Shown here in pieces: positions 1-7,954 of a stretch of DNA of 64,000 bases (within the stretch, counting starts at the first letter, position 1; the number at the start of each line of letters is the position of its first letter). The notes under the pieces are model-generated. The model ran no database searches, was not told the DNA's origin, and saw only the letters and a list, made by a program, of their open reading frames with translations. Both the position numbers and the translations under genes were made by a program. The DNA is from Streptomyces sp. SJL17-4. Its GTDB lineage: Bacteria > Actinomycetota > Actinomycetes > Streptomycetales > Streptomycetaceae. Where the stretch lies: the NCBI RefSeq assembly GCF_036826855.1, contig NZ_CP104578.1:3472001-3536000 (forward strand), in the 5' to 3' direction.

Positions 1-86
1 CGTTCCTCGGCGACGACGAGGGCGGCGAGCTCGGGGTCGGCGGCGGCGAGCGCGGGGTGCTGGTACTGGTGCTGCGGAGTGGTCAT
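1..86 (-). CDS. glyA: Serine hydroxymethyltransferase, N-terminal fragment (runs off left edge)
   Basis: Only the first 28 codons are visible, starting at an ATG whose complement ends at position 86 with an AGGA-type ribosome site just before it. The visible residues include DPELAALVVAEE, the kind of N-terminal helix seen in serine hydroxymethyltransferases just before the conserved RQ...LIASEN segment. SHMT moves a one-carbon unit from serine to tetrahydrofolate and makes glycine in the cytoplasm. The stronger support is the ZTP riboswitch in the 5' leader, since in Actinobacteria this class often precedes glyA and other folate or purine genes. The identification therefore rests on a short fragment plus context. 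The catalytic domain lies outside the window. Confidence 0.75.
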   Translation of the reverse strand, partial: MTTPQHQYQHPALAAADPELAALVVAEE

Positions 87-159
87 GGTGGTGTCCTCCG
101 GGCGTCGGCGGATCCCGGGGCACTGCGTGAGAGGCGCGGCGCCACGCGGGACTTCGGTC

Positions 160-248
160 CCGTGACGCCCAGGCGGGCGGCGTCTCGTGTGGTCTGCCGC
201 GCACGGCTCCCCCGGGGTCGCTTCCCCGCGCGCCAGTCGCCGTGCGTG
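160..248 (-). ncRNA. ZTP (pfl) riboswitch in the glyA leader
   Basis: Read on the minus strand, the leader contains GCGACTGGCG (complement of 231-240), then a GGGGAAG...GACCCCGGGGGAGCC block, and after a linker CCGCCTGGGC (complement of 168-177). These are the two conserved halves of the ZTP-sensing pfl RNA in the right order and spacing. A perfect stem-loop, CGGGAC-CGAA-GTCCCG (147-162), follows directly and could be the expression platform. The known ligand is ZTP/ZMP, which builds up when 10-formyl-THF is short and turns on one-carbon genes. A TATAAG -10-like hexamer lies upstream on the minus strand (268-273). Confidence 0.88.
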
Positions 249-424
249 TTCTCAGAGTAGCGGGTGTCTTATAGGCCAGGCGCGAGCCCGGCCTGACCGA
301 CAGGACACCCGCGGACGGCGCGGCGCGCGCGAGGTTTCCCGGTCCGGCATCCGAGCGACGATAGAAACAGGGGCCACACCCCCTCGTCGGGTCACACCCG
401 AGCCGCAGGACGAACGGAGATCCC

Positions 425-1630
425 GTGTCGAGCACACAAGACGCGATCGCTTCGGCGGAGGCGCACAGCGCTCACAACTACCACCCCCTGCCGGTCGTCG
501 TCGCTTCGGCGGACGGCGCCTGGATGACCGATGTCGAGGGGCGCCGCTATCTCGACATGCTCGCCGGCTACTCGGCGCTCAACTTCGGGCACGGCAACCG
601 GCGTCTGATCGACGCGGCCAAGGCCCAGCTGGAGCGGGTGACGCTGACGTCGCGCGCCTTCCACCACGACCGGTTCGCCGAGTTCTGCTCCCGGCTCGCC
701 GAGCTGTGCGGGAAGGAGGCGGTACTGCCGATGAACACCGGCGCGGAGGCCATCGAGACGGCCGTGAAGACCGCCCGGAAGTGGGGGTACGAGGTGAAGG
801 GCGTGCCGGACGGGCACGCGAAGATCGTGGTGGCGGCGAACAACTTCCACGGCAGGACGACGACGATCGTCAGCTTCTCCACGGACCACGAGGCGCGGGA
901 CCACTTCGGTCCGTACACGCCGGGGTTCGAGATCGTGCCGTACGGGGACCTGACGGCGATGGAGGCGGCGGTCACCGAGAACACGGTGGCGGTGCTGCTC
1001 GAACCGATCCAGGGCGAGGCGGGGGTCCTGGTCCCGCCGGCCGGCTATCTGGCGGGGGTGCGGGAGCTGACCCGTCGGCGGAACGTGCTGTTCATGGCGG
1101 ACGAGATCCAGTCGGGTCTGGGCCGGACGGGCCGGACGTTCGCGTGCGAGCACGAGGGCGTGGTGCCGGACGTGTACATCCTGGGGAAGGCGCTGGGCGG
1201 CGGGGTAGTGCCGGTGTCGGCGGTGGTCGCCGACCGGGATGTGCTCGGGGTGTTCAGGCCGGGTGAGCACGGGTCGACGTTCGGCGGGAATCCGCTGGCC
1301 TGCGCGGTGGCCCTGGAGGTGATCGCGATGCTGCGGACGGGCGAGTACCAGGAGCGGGCGGCGGAGCTGGGCGAGCACCTGCACGCGGAGCTGGGGCTGC
1401 TCGTGGGCGGAGGTGCGGTGGAGGCGGTGCGCGGCCGTGGGCTGTGGGCGGGGGTGGACGTGGCGCCCTCGCACGGCACGGGCCGGGAGATCTCGGAGAA
1501 GCTGATGGAGCGGGGGGTCCTGGTGAAGGACACCCACGGCTCGACGATCCGGATCGCGCCGCCGCTGGTCATCTCGAAGGAGGACCTGGACTGGGGTCTG
1601 GAGCAGCTGCGGGGCGTGCTGTCGGCCTGA
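425..1630 (+). CDS. rocD: Ornithine aminotransferase (ornithine--oxo-acid transaminase)
   Basis: A 401-residue class III PLP-dependent aminotransferase. It converts ornithine and 2-oxoglutarate to glutamate semialdehyde and glutamate in arginine/ornithine catabolism. Visible signatures are the N-terminal NYHPLPVV and LDMLAGYSALNFGHG segments, MNTGAEAIETAVKTARKW in the cofactor site, EPIQGEAGV, FMADEIQSGLGRTG with the cofactor-binding aspartate, and YILGKALGGG near residue 255 with the probable Schiff-base lysine. The length is normal for the family. The start is GTG at 425, preceded by GGAGAT. The gene is divergent from glyA, with the riboswitch leader between them. Confidence 0.95.
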   Translation: MSSTQDAIASAEAHSAHNYHPLPVVVASADGAWMTDVEGRRYLDMLAGYSALNFGHGNRRLIDAAKAQLERVTLTSRAFHHDRFAEFCSRLAELCGKEAVLPMNTGAEAIETAVKTARKWGYEVKGVPDGHAKIVVAANNFHGRTTTIVSFSTDHEARDHFGPYTPGFEIVPYGDLTAMEAAVTENTVAVLLEPIQGEAGVLVPPAGYLAGVRELTRRRNVLFMADEIQSGLGRTGRTFACEHEGVVPDVYILGKALGGGVVPVSAVVADRDVLGVFRPGEHGSTFGGNPLACAVALEVIAMLRTGEYQERAAELGEHLHAELGLLVGGGAVEAVRGRGLWAGVDVAPSHGTGREISEKLMERGVLVKDTHGSTIRIAPPLVISKEDLDWGLEQLRGVLSA

Positions 1631-1708
1631 GGGCGAGAGCCCTGGACTCCCCTGGCGGTGCGGCCGAAAACCGCCCGCAAGGGGGGCATCGACAGTAGGA
1701 TCAGATAC

Positions 1709-1969
1709 ATGAGCGGTAGCAAGAAGTACTCGATCAGCCTGCCCGAGGATCTCGCGGAGAGTGTGCGGAGCCGAGTCGGGTCGGGTGGCTTCTCCGCATA
1801 CGTGGCAGAGGCTCTGGAACATCGGCTCGCCATGGAGCGGCTCCGGGAGATTGTGGCCGACTTCGAGATCGACAACGACCCGCTGACCGAGGAGGAGCTC
1901 AAGGCCGCCCGTGACGAGCTGCGCCATCACGCGTCAGGCGCGGACGACGCCCGCGAGGCTGCCGCCTGA
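1709..1969 (+). CDS. Ribbon-helix-helix antitoxin of a PIN toxin-antitoxin pair
   Basis: An 86-residue acidic protein. The N-terminus KKYSISLPEDLAESVRSRV...FSAYVAEALEHRL fits a short beta strand followed by two helices, the ribbon-helix-helix DNA-binding fold. The acidic tail (FEIDNDPLTEEELKAARDEL) would wrap and inhibit the toxin, as in VapB/CopG-type antitoxins. The start is ATG at 1709; an upstream in-frame extension is not credible. Its TGA overlaps the ATG of the next gene (TGATG at 1967-1971), so the two are translationally coupled. Antitoxins of this kind normally repress their own operon together with the toxin. The exact subfamily is not certain. Confidence 0.85.
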   Translation: MSGSKKYSISLPEDLAESVRSRVGSGGFSAYVAEALEHRLAMERLREIVADFEIDNDPLTEEELKAARDELRHHASGADDAREAAA

Positions 1970-2361
1970 TGGCGGGGACGCTTCTGCTGGACAGCGAAGG
2001 GCTCTCGAAGCTCTACCTCAAGGACCGGCGTATCGTGGTACGCGTCCAGGTTGCGACGGAAACAGGCATTCAGGTGGCCACCACCGCGATGACCCGCCTG
2101 GAGGCCGATTACGAACGCGTTCACCCGGCGCGCATCAACTGGGTCCTGTCCCGCATCGACGTGCACGACGTCACCCGCTCCGTGAGCGACGAGGCGGCCG
2201 TACTCCTGCGAGAGCACGGCCTGCACGGCCACAAGTACGCGATCGACGCCGTCTTGGCGGCGATCGCACGCCGTGCGGCGGGCCCGGTCACCGTCCTGAC
2301 CTCGGATCCGGAGGATCTGACACTGCTCTGCGGCCCGTCCGTCACCGTCGTGAAGATCTGA
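1969..2361 (+). CDS. PIN-domain ribonuclease toxin (VapC-like)
   Basis: A 130-residue protein with the PIN-domain acidic residues in the expected order: an Asp in LLLDSEGLSKL near residue 8, a Glu in TTAMTRLEADY near residue 45, an Asp in KYAIDAVLAAIA, and a C-terminal Asp in VLTSDPEDL. PIN toxins are Mg2+-dependent RNases that cut tRNA or other RNAs when freed from the antitoxin. The length is typical of VapC. The start overlaps the stop of the upstream ribbon-helix-helix gene. The acidic site looks intact, so the toxin is probably functional. Confidence 0.87.
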   Translation: MAGTLLLDSEGLSKLYLKDRRIVVRVQVATETGIQVATTAMTRLEADYERVHPARINWVLSRIDVHDVTRSVSDEAAVLLREHGLHGHKYAIDAVLAAIARRAAGPVTVLTSDPEDLTLLCGPSVTVVKI

Positions 2362-2384
2362 CGTCGGGCCGAAGACAGGCCGCT

Positions 2385-3569
2385 CTACAGAATCACGTGC
2401 GGGAGGAAGCGGGCGTACTCGTCGGTGACGAGGCCCGTCGACTCCCGGATGCCGAGCCCCGCCGCCTCGTCCTCGACGACCCACGCGCCGAGCACCACCC
2501 GGTTGCCGTCGAAGTCGGGCAGCGGGGCCAGCTCCTGGTAGCAGCAGGGCTCCCCGTCCCGTACGAACGGCTCCGCCCCGGCCTCGTGCAGGGTGACGCC
2601 CGCGCCCTCGCGGCCGAGCAGTGGCTTGGCCACCCAGCCGGTGGTGGTGGCGAGTTCGCGCGGTCCGTCGAGGTAGGCGGGCAGCAGGTTCGGGTGGCCC
2701 GGATACAGCTCCCACAGGATCGCGAGAAGCGCCTTGTTGGAGAGCAGCATCTTCCAGGCGGGCTCGATCCAGCAGGTCGTGCCGGTGCCGCCGCCGTTGT
2801 CGAGGGTGTCCAGGACGTGCCGGCCGAAGCGGTCGGTGGTGAGCCACTCCCACGGGTAGAGCTTGAAGCAGCTGCGGATGAACCGGAGCCGGTCGTCCAC
2901 GAAGCGGCGCGAGAGCCGGTCCCAGCCGATCCGTTCGACGGAGAGCGCCTCGGTCTCGAGCCCGGCCTGCTGGGCGGTCTCGCGCAGATACGCGACCGTC
3001 ATCAGGTCCTCGCCGAGTTCGTCGCCGTCCGAGTGCACGAAGTGGAGGGGGCCGGGCGGCAGCAGAGGAGCCTGCTTCTTCCAGGCGTCGACGAGCCGCT
3101 CGTGGAGGGAGTTCCACTGGTCGGCGCCGGGGAACCGCTCCTCCATCCAGAACCACTGCGGGCTCGCGGCCTCCACGAGCGAGGTGGGGGTGTCGGCGTT
3201 GTACTCCAGCATCTTGGCCGGTCCCGTACCGTCGTAGCGCAGGTCGAACCGCCCGTAGAGGGAGGGGAGTTCGGCGCGCCGCCGCCAGGACTCGGCGACC
3301 AGCGACGCAAGCTTCGGATCGGTGATCCCCAGCTCGGCGAACCGGTCCCGCTCGACGATGTGCGCGGCCGCCGCCAGGCACATCGTGTGCAGCTCCTCGA
3401 CGACCTCCTCCAGGGCCTCGACCTCGGGCAGGCTGAAGGAGTAGTACGCGCTCTCGTCCCAGTACGGGCGCAGCGAACCGTCCGGGTAGCGGGTCAGCGG
3501 GTAGACGAGCCCCTGCTCCTCCACCGTCTCCTGCCAGCCGGGCCGGGGTTCGATCGTGTGCCGTCGCAT
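2385..3569 (-). CDS. Glutathionylspermidine synthase family ATP-grasp protein (YgiC-like)
   Basis: A 394-residue protein of the glutathionylspermidine synthase/pre-ATP-grasp family. The family signature RFDLRYDGTGPAKMLEYNAD followed by TPTSLVEAA is near residue 100. Later segments (KPLLGREGAGV, and the C-terminal VLGAWVVEDEAAGLGIRES) fit ATP-grasp nucleotide and metal binding. Members ligate amines to carboxylates using ATP. Actinomycetes do not make trypanothione, so the real substrate is unknown. It lies 14 bp downstream of a small lipoprotein gene in the same orientation, the same arrangement as enterobacterial ygiB-ygiC. It converges on the PIN toxin gene with a 23-bp gap. Confidence 0.85.
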   Translation of the reverse strand: MRRHTIEPRPGWQETVEEQGLVYPLTRYPDGSLRPYWDESAYYSFSLPEVEALEEVVEELHTMCLAAAAHIVERDRFAELGITDPKLASLVAESWRRRAELPSLYGRFDLRYDGTGPAKMLEYNADTPTSLVEAASPQWFWMEERFPGADQWNSLHERLVDAWKKQAPLLPPGPLHFVHSDGDELGEDLMTVAYLRETAQQAGLETEALSVERIGWDRLSRRFVDDRLRFIRSCFKLYPWEWLTTDRFGRHVLDTLDNGGGTGTTCWIEPAWKMLLSNKALLAILWELYPGHPNLLPAYLDGPRELATTTGWVAKPLLGREGAGVTLHEAGAEPFVRDGEPCCYQELAPLPDFDGNRVVLGAWVVEDEAAGLGIRESTGLVTDEYARFLPHVIL

Positions 3570-3583
3570 GTGCCGGGCCTCTC

Positions 3584-3874
3584 TCAGCCGCCGCCGGAAC
3601 CGGAGCAGCCGAAGCCGCCGGTGTCGACGGCCTTCATGTCGAAGCTGCCGCCGCTCACCTTGTTGTCACGTATGGAGCCGCCGTAGTAGTACGAGCCCCG
3701 GTGGGTGGTGCCGTCGTCGTCGCTGCCGCCGCTCTCGCACTCGTAACTGGGCAGCGTCTCCCGGGTCACCGGGTCGACGCACCGCTTGTCCGGGTCGGAG
3801 CCGCACGCGGTGATCGTCGCCGCGAGCACTCCCATCCCGCCGAGCACCACCGTGCTCGACCTCAGTTTCCGCAT
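3584..3874 (-). CDS. Small Gly-rich lipoprotein, upstream partner of the ATP-grasp gene (YgiB-like)
   Basis: A 96-residue protein. The start at 3874 gives a basic MRKLRSS N-terminus, a hydrophobic stretch and a lipobox-like ITAC near residues 21-24, and an AGGGGAGG ribosome site lies just upstream. The longer open frame adds an unlikely leader. The mature part has a CVDP...YEC cysteine pair, a YYYGG motif and a Gly/Ser-rich tail (GGFGCSGSGGG). That architecture recalls the DUF1190/YgiB lipoproteins that pair with YgiC in enterobacteria. The pairing is inferred from context and composition, not from alignment. It is predicted to be lipid-anchored on the outer face of the membrane. Confidence 0.75.
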   Translation of the reverse strand: MRKLRSSTVVLGGMGVLAATITACGSDPDKRCVDPVTRETLPSYECESGGSDDDGTTHRGSYYYGGSIRDNKVSGGSFDMKAVDTGGFGCSGSGGG

Positions 3875-3952
3875 GTCCTGGGCCTCCCCTTCGCAGTCGC
3901 GACCGCACAGTGTAGGCCGGTCAATTCCAGCCGCAGCACCTAGAGTCATTTC

Positions 3953-4972
3953 GTGCTACTCGGGATGATTTGTGCGCTCGCTTCGTCCGTCTGCTTCGGC
4001 GCGGCCTCGGTTCTCCAGGCGATGGGAGCCCGCGCTGCGACCCCGGGGACCGGTGGCGGAGTCGACATCGCGCTGATGTGGCGGGCGCTGCGGCAGTGGC
4101 GGTACATCGCCGGCCTCGGCTTCGACGGCCTCGGTTTCGTCCTGCAGATCGTGGCGCTGCGGACCCTGCCCATCTACGTGGTCGGCGCGGCCCTCGCCGC
4201 GAGTCTGGCGGCCACTGCGGCGATCGCCTCCCGGTTGCTGCGGGTGCGGCTCAGCCGGGTGGAGTGGACGGCGGTGGGCGTGGTCTGCGCGGGGCTCGCG
4301 CTGCTGGCCCTAGCCTCCGGGAAGGAGGGCCACCAGGGCGGCCCCGAGTGGCTGCCCTGGGCGCTGCTCGTGAGCGCTTTCGGGGTGCTGTTGCTCGGCG
4401 TCATGGGCGGGCGGCTGCCGTCGAAGCCCCGCGCCCTGGTCCTCGGCCTCGGGGCGGGCTTCGGCTTCGGGGTGGTGGAGGTCGCGGTCCGGCTGTTCGA
4501 CGGCGTCGACTTCGCCGATCCGGTCTGTTACGCGCTCCTGGTGGGCGGCGGGGCCGCGTTCGTGCTGCTGACCTCGGCGCTCCAGCGCGGCTCGGTGACC
4601 ACGGCGACGGCGGGCGCGGTGCTCGGCGAGACGGTCGGCCCGGCGATCATCGGGGTGGTCTGGCTCGGCGACACCACCCGGGAGGGCCTCGGCTGGCTCG
4701 CCGTCACCGGCTTCGCGATCGCGGTGACGGGCTCCCTGACCCTGGCCCGCTTCGGCGAACCCCCGGAGGTGGGCGGGACCGGGCGGACGGTGGAGACGGG
4801 GGCGGCGGGGGCGGCGGGATCGGGGGTGGGCGGGGCCTCAGGACCGGACTCCGGCCCGGGCAGGGGCCTTGGCGGCCCGAGCCGGGGCTCCGGCTCACGC
4901 AGGAGCCTTGGCGGCCCGGGCCAGGGCTCCGGCTCGCGCAGGGGCCCCGGCTCGGACCAGGGCCCTCCCTAG
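3953..4972 (+). CDS. DMT/EamA-type membrane transporter with a low-complexity tail
   Basis: A 339-residue protein with about nine to ten hydrophobic segments between residues 1 and 265. The internal duplication is typical of drug/metabolite transporter permeases, for example the first helix LLGMICALASSVCFGAASVL. Substrate unknown. The last 70 residues are a Gly/Ser/Arg/Pro-rich tail with imperfect GGPSRGSGSRR repeats, probably cytoplasmic and disordered. The GTG start at 3953 could be replaced by ATG at 3965. The stop TAG shares the palindromic CTAG at 4969-4972 with the stop of the convergent MocR gene, so the two genes end on top of each other. Confidence 0.8.
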   Translation: MLLGMICALASSVCFGAASVLQAMGARAATPGTGGGVDIALMWRALRQWRYIAGLGFDGLGFVLQIVALRTLPIYVVGAALAASLAATAAIASRLLRVRLSRVEWTAVGVVCAGLALLALASGKEGHQGGPEWLPWALLVSAFGVLLLGVMGGRLPSKPRALVLGLGAGFGFGVVEVAVRLFDGVDFADPVCYALLVGGGAAFVLLTSALQRGSVTTATAGAVLGETVGPAIIGVVWLGDTTREGLGWLAVTGFAIAVTGSLTLARFGEPPEVGGTGRTVETGAAGAAGSGVGGASGPDSGPGRGLGGPSRGSGSRRSLGGPGQGSGSRRGPGSDQGPP

Positions 4973-6474
4973 GCGCCCCCCGGCGCCTGGGGCAGCACCC
5001 GGCACAGGGCCTGGAGCGCGCTCTGCCAGGCGCTGTCCGGGGGTGTCGCGTAGCCGACGACCAGTCCGTCCAGGGTCGCCGGGACCGTGGGGCGGCGGAA
5101 CTGGTTGACGCCCTGGACCGCGAGGCCGTTCCAGGCGGCGGCCCGCAGCACGTCCTGCTCCGTGCCGGGCGGCAGGGCCAGGACGGCGTGCAGGCCGGCC
5201 GCGATCCCGCTGACCCTCGTCTCCGGCGAGTGCGCGGCCACCGCCGCCACCAGCTGGTCGCGGCGCCGCCGGTAGCGCAGCCGCATCGCCCGTACATGCC
5301 GGTCGTACGCGCCCGAGCCCAGGAACTCCGCGAACGCCAGCTGGTCGGGCGCGCCGGACACCGAGTCCACCGCCCCCTTCGCCGCGACCACCTCGCCGAC
5401 CAGGCTCTCCGGCAGCACCATCCACGCGAGCCGCAGCCCCGGGGCGAGGGACTTGCTCGCGGTGCCGAGGTAGACGACCCGCTCGGGATCGAGGCCCTGG
5501 AGGGCACCTACCGGCTGCCGGTCGTAGCGGAACTCCCCGTCGTAGTCGTCCTCCAGGACGAAACCGCCCGAGGCCCGCGCCCAGTCGACGACCTCCGCGC
5601 GCCGGTCCGGGGGCAGGGCGCCGCCCAGCGGGAACTGGTGGGCGGCCGTCATCAGGACGGCCCCGGCCGAGCCGAGGGGCCCGGACTCCTCGACCCGGGT
5701 GCCGTGTTCGTCGAAGGGCAGGACCGGGGTGCCGAGGCCCGCGCCGGTGAGGAGACCCGCGTGGAGGCCGAGCCCGTACGACTCGATGGCGACGTCGCGG
5801 ACGCCCCGGCTCCGCAGCACCTGGCCGATCAGCATCAGACCGTGCACGAAGCCCGCGCAGACGACGATCCGTTCGGGCCGGGCGTACACGCCCCGCGCGC
5901 GGGCCAGGTACTCGGCGAGGACGGTGCGCAGTTCGATCCGGCCGCGCGGATCGCCGTACCCGAAGGCCTCGTTCGGGGCGGCGAGGAGCGCCCGCCGGTA
6001 CGCCTTGAGCCACTCGGCGCGCGGGAAGGACGCCAGGTCGGGGGTGCCGGCCTTCAGGTTGTGCGCGGGCGTGGAGGGCCGGGGCAGGGCGCGCGCGGGA
6101 GAGCCGGCGGCGGGTCCGAGCCCTGGTCGCGGCCCGGGGCGGCGGGGCTCGGCGCGGAGGGGAACGGAACGGCGGGGTTCCGCACGGCGGGGTTCGGGGC
6201 GGCGGGGCTCGGCGCGGCGGGCGACCCGGGTGCCGGAGCCCTGCCGGGCCGTGAGCCAGCCCTCGGCGACGAGTTCGGCGTAGGCGTCGGCGACGGTGTT
6301 ACGGGCCATGCCGAGGTCGGCGGCGAGCGACCGGGAGGACGGCAGCCGGGTACCCGCCTCCAGGCGCCCGCTGCGTACCGCCTCGCGGAGCGCGTCCATG
6401 AGCCCGGCCCGCAGCCGCGGACCGCGCAGTTCCAGATGGAGATCGGCCCCGAAAGTGGCCCACTCGTTCGCCAT
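4969..6474 (-). CDS. MocR/PdxR-type GntR regulator with aminotransferase-like domain
   Basis: A 501-residue protein. An N-terminal GntR winged helix (residues about 8-75, GTRLPSSRSLAADLGMARNTVADAYAEL) is joined by an Arg/Pro/Ala-rich linker with REPRRxEPRR repeats to a fold-type I aminotransferase-like domain. The latter shows SYGLGLHAGLL, FVLEDDYDGEFRYDR and YLGTASKSLAPGLRLAW with the PLP lysine. MocR proteins bind PLP or a PLP-amino acid adduct and regulate a neighbouring gene. Here the divergent neighbour at 6521 is the likely target. The start at 6474 was chosen because it leaves a 46-bp divergent promoter; the longer frame runs through that promoter. Confidence 0.9.
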   Translation of the reverse strand: MANEWATFGADLHLELRGPRLRAGLMDALREAVRSGRLEAGTRLPSSRSLAADLGMARNTVADAYAELVAEGWLTARQGSGTRVARRAEPRRPEPRRAEPRRSVPLRAEPRRPGPRPGLGPAAGSPARALPRPSTPAHNLKAGTPDLASFPRAEWLKAYRRALLAAPNEAFGYGDPRGRIELRTVLAEYLARARGVYARPERIVVCAGFVHGLMLIGQVLRSRGVRDVAIESYGLGLHAGLLTGAGLGTPVLPFDEHGTRVEESGPLGSAGAVLMTAAHQFPLGGALPPDRRAEVVDWARASGGFVLEDDYDGEFRYDRQPVGALQGLDPERVVYLGTASKSLAPGLRLAWMVLPESLVGEVVAAKGAVDSVSGAPDQLAFAEFLGSGAYDRHVRAMRLRYRRRRDQLVAAVAAHSPETRVSGIAAGLHAVLALPPGTEQDVLRAAAWNGLAVQGVNQFRRPTVPATLDGLVVGYATPPDSAWQSALQALCRVLPQAPGGA

Positions 6475-6520
6475 ACGAATGGACCATACTCCTGAGCCAC
6501 CTGGCTCGTACGGTGAAGAC
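6475..6520. promoter_or_regulatory. Divergent promoter/operator between mocR-type gene and AhpD-like gene
   Basis: This 46-bp gap must hold both promoters. It contains an inverted repeat GAGCC-ACCT-GGCTC (6493-6506). An overlapping CCAT-ACGA-ATGG palindrome (6471-6482) extends into the start codon of the regulator. CCATAC occurs twice (6471 and 6484). These are candidate MocR operators; the assignment is inferred from position. Confidence 0.5.
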
Positions 6521-7090
6521 ATGACCACGCACGTCGACACCACCCACGCCACCGACCCCACCCACACCGCCGACGCCCTCGGCACCACCGGCGCCCTCGG
6601 CTCCACCGCGCCGACCGAGTACGCCCACGAGCACGCCCCACGCCTCCCCTTCGCCGAGAGCGTCCCCGAGTTCTACCGGGCGATGCTGCGCCTGGAGACG
6701 GCGGCGGCGAAGGACATCGACCCGACCCTGTACCACCTGATCAAGATCCGGGCCTCGCAGATCAACCACTGCGCCTTCTGCGTCGACATGCACTCCAAGG
6801 ACGCGCTGGCCGAGGGCGAGACCGTCGAGCGGATCGTGCAGCTCTCCGCCTGGGAGGAGTCGCGGCACTTCTACACCGAGCGGGAGCTCGCCGCCCTCGC
6901 GCTGACCGAGTCCGTCACGGTCCTCACCGACGGCTTCGTCCCCGACGAGGTGTACGCGCGCGCCGCGCGGCACTTCGACGAGACCGAGCTCGCCCGCGTC
7001 ATCGGCGCGATCGTCGTCATCAACGCGTGGAACCGGATCGGCGTCACCACCCGGATGACGCCGGGCCACTACACCCCGCGCAGCGCATGA
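6521..7090 (+). CDS. Carboxymuconolactone decarboxylase/AhpD-like family protein
   Basis: A 189-residue protein. After a 30-residue Thr/His/Ala-rich N-terminus the AhpD-like helical core begins (LPFAESVPEFYRAMLRLE). It carries the redox motif ASQINHCAFCVDMHSKDA (a CxxC plus a following His), the alkylhydroperoxidase-type active site that reduces peroxides or acts as a general thiol reductase. The C-terminal helix VIGAIVVINAWNRIGVTTRM is also typical of the family. The start ATG at 6521 follows GGTGAAG. It is divergently transcribed from the MocR regulator and overlaps the next gene by four bases, which suggests a PLP- or stress-controlled two-gene operon. Confidence 0.9.
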   Translation: MTTHVDTTHATDPTHTADALGTTGALGSTAPTEYAHEHAPRLPFAESVPEFYRAMLRLETAAAKDIDPTLYHLIKIRASQINHCAFCVDMHSKDALAEGETVERIVQLSAWEESRHFYTERELAALALTESVTVLTDGFVPDEVYARAARHFDETELARVIGAIVVINAWNRIGVTTRMTPGHYTPRSA

Positions 7091-7842
7091 GCGGGACCGG
7101 GGCTTCGACGGCCCAGGTCCTGCGCGACCTCCACCGGGACCGGGGAGCCGGCGATCCGCTGGTGCTGCCCGGCCCGTGGGACGCGGTGAGCGCCCGCTCC
7201 TTCGAGGCGGCCGGGTTCCCGGCGCTCGCGACGCCGAGCGCCGGGATCGCCGCCTCCCTCGGGTACGAGGACGGGGCGACCCCGGCGGCGGAGATGTTCG
7301 CCGCCGTGACCCGGATCGTCCGCGCCGTCTCCGTGCCCGTCACGGCGGACGTGGAGGGCGGATACGGGCTGCCGGTGCCCGAACTGGTGGAACGCGTACG
7401 GAAGTCGGGCGCCGTCGGTGTGAACCTGGAGGACACCGGGCCGGACGGCGGGCTCAAGGACCCGCGGGCGCACGCCGAGTGGCTGGCGGAGGTACGGGCC
7501 GCGGCGGGACCCGAACTCTTCGTCAACGCGCGCGTGGACACGTACATCCGCGGGACACCCGAACCGCTGGCGGCGGCGATCGCCCGAGCCCGGCTCTACG
7601 CGGAGGCCGGCGCGGACTGCGTCTACCCGATCGCGGCCCCGCCCGCCGACCTCCCGGCCCTGCGCGCCGCCCTCGGCGATGTCCCGCTCAACACGCTGGC
7701 AGCGCCGGACGGCGGCCCGCCGTTCGCCGAACTCGGCCGGCTCGGCGCGACCCGGATCACGTTCGGCGGCGGGCTGCTCCTGCGCGCACGGGAGGACCTG
7801 GCCGCGCTGGCGACGAAGCTCCGCGAGCACGCGGCGGGTTGA
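7087..7842 (+). CDS. Isocitrate lyase/PEP mutase superfamily protein
   Basis: A 251-residue TIM-barrel protein. Visible family motifs are LPGPWDAVSARSFEAAGFPALATPSAGIA, the metal site VTADVEGGYG, VNLEDTGPDGGL, and FVNARVDTYI. The superfamily makes or breaks C-C or C-P bonds (2-methylisocitrate lyase, PEP mutase, oxaloacetate decarboxylase). The short form seen here is usually annotated only as PEP mutase-like, so no substrate is given. The start ATG at 7087 overlaps the TGA of the AhpD-like gene (ATGA), indicating translational coupling. Confidence 0.88.
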   Translation: MSGTGASTAQVLRDLHRDRGAGDPLVLPGPWDAVSARSFEAAGFPALATPSAGIAASLGYEDGATPAAEMFAAVTRIVRAVSVPVTADVEGGYGLPVPELVERVRKSGAVGVNLEDTGPDGGLKDPRAHAEWLAEVRAAAGPELFVNARVDTYIRGTPEPLAAAIARARLYAEAGADCVYPIAAPPADLPALRAALGDVPLNTLAAPDGGPPFAELGRLGATRITFGGGLLLRAREDLAALATKLREHAAG

Positions 7843-7954
7843 GGCACGCCGGGCGACACGCCGGGCGGCACGTCAGGCGTCCTCCCCAGGCAGCACGCCA
7901 CCCGGCACCCCGGGCGGCAGCCCACGCGGTGCCCCACCCGGCGCACCGCTGCTC

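Noticed and set aside
4704..6013. Long Arg/Pro-rich frames opposite the DMT transporter and MocR genes
   Set aside because: Composition is typical of shadow frames in high-GC DNA, without start signals or domains.
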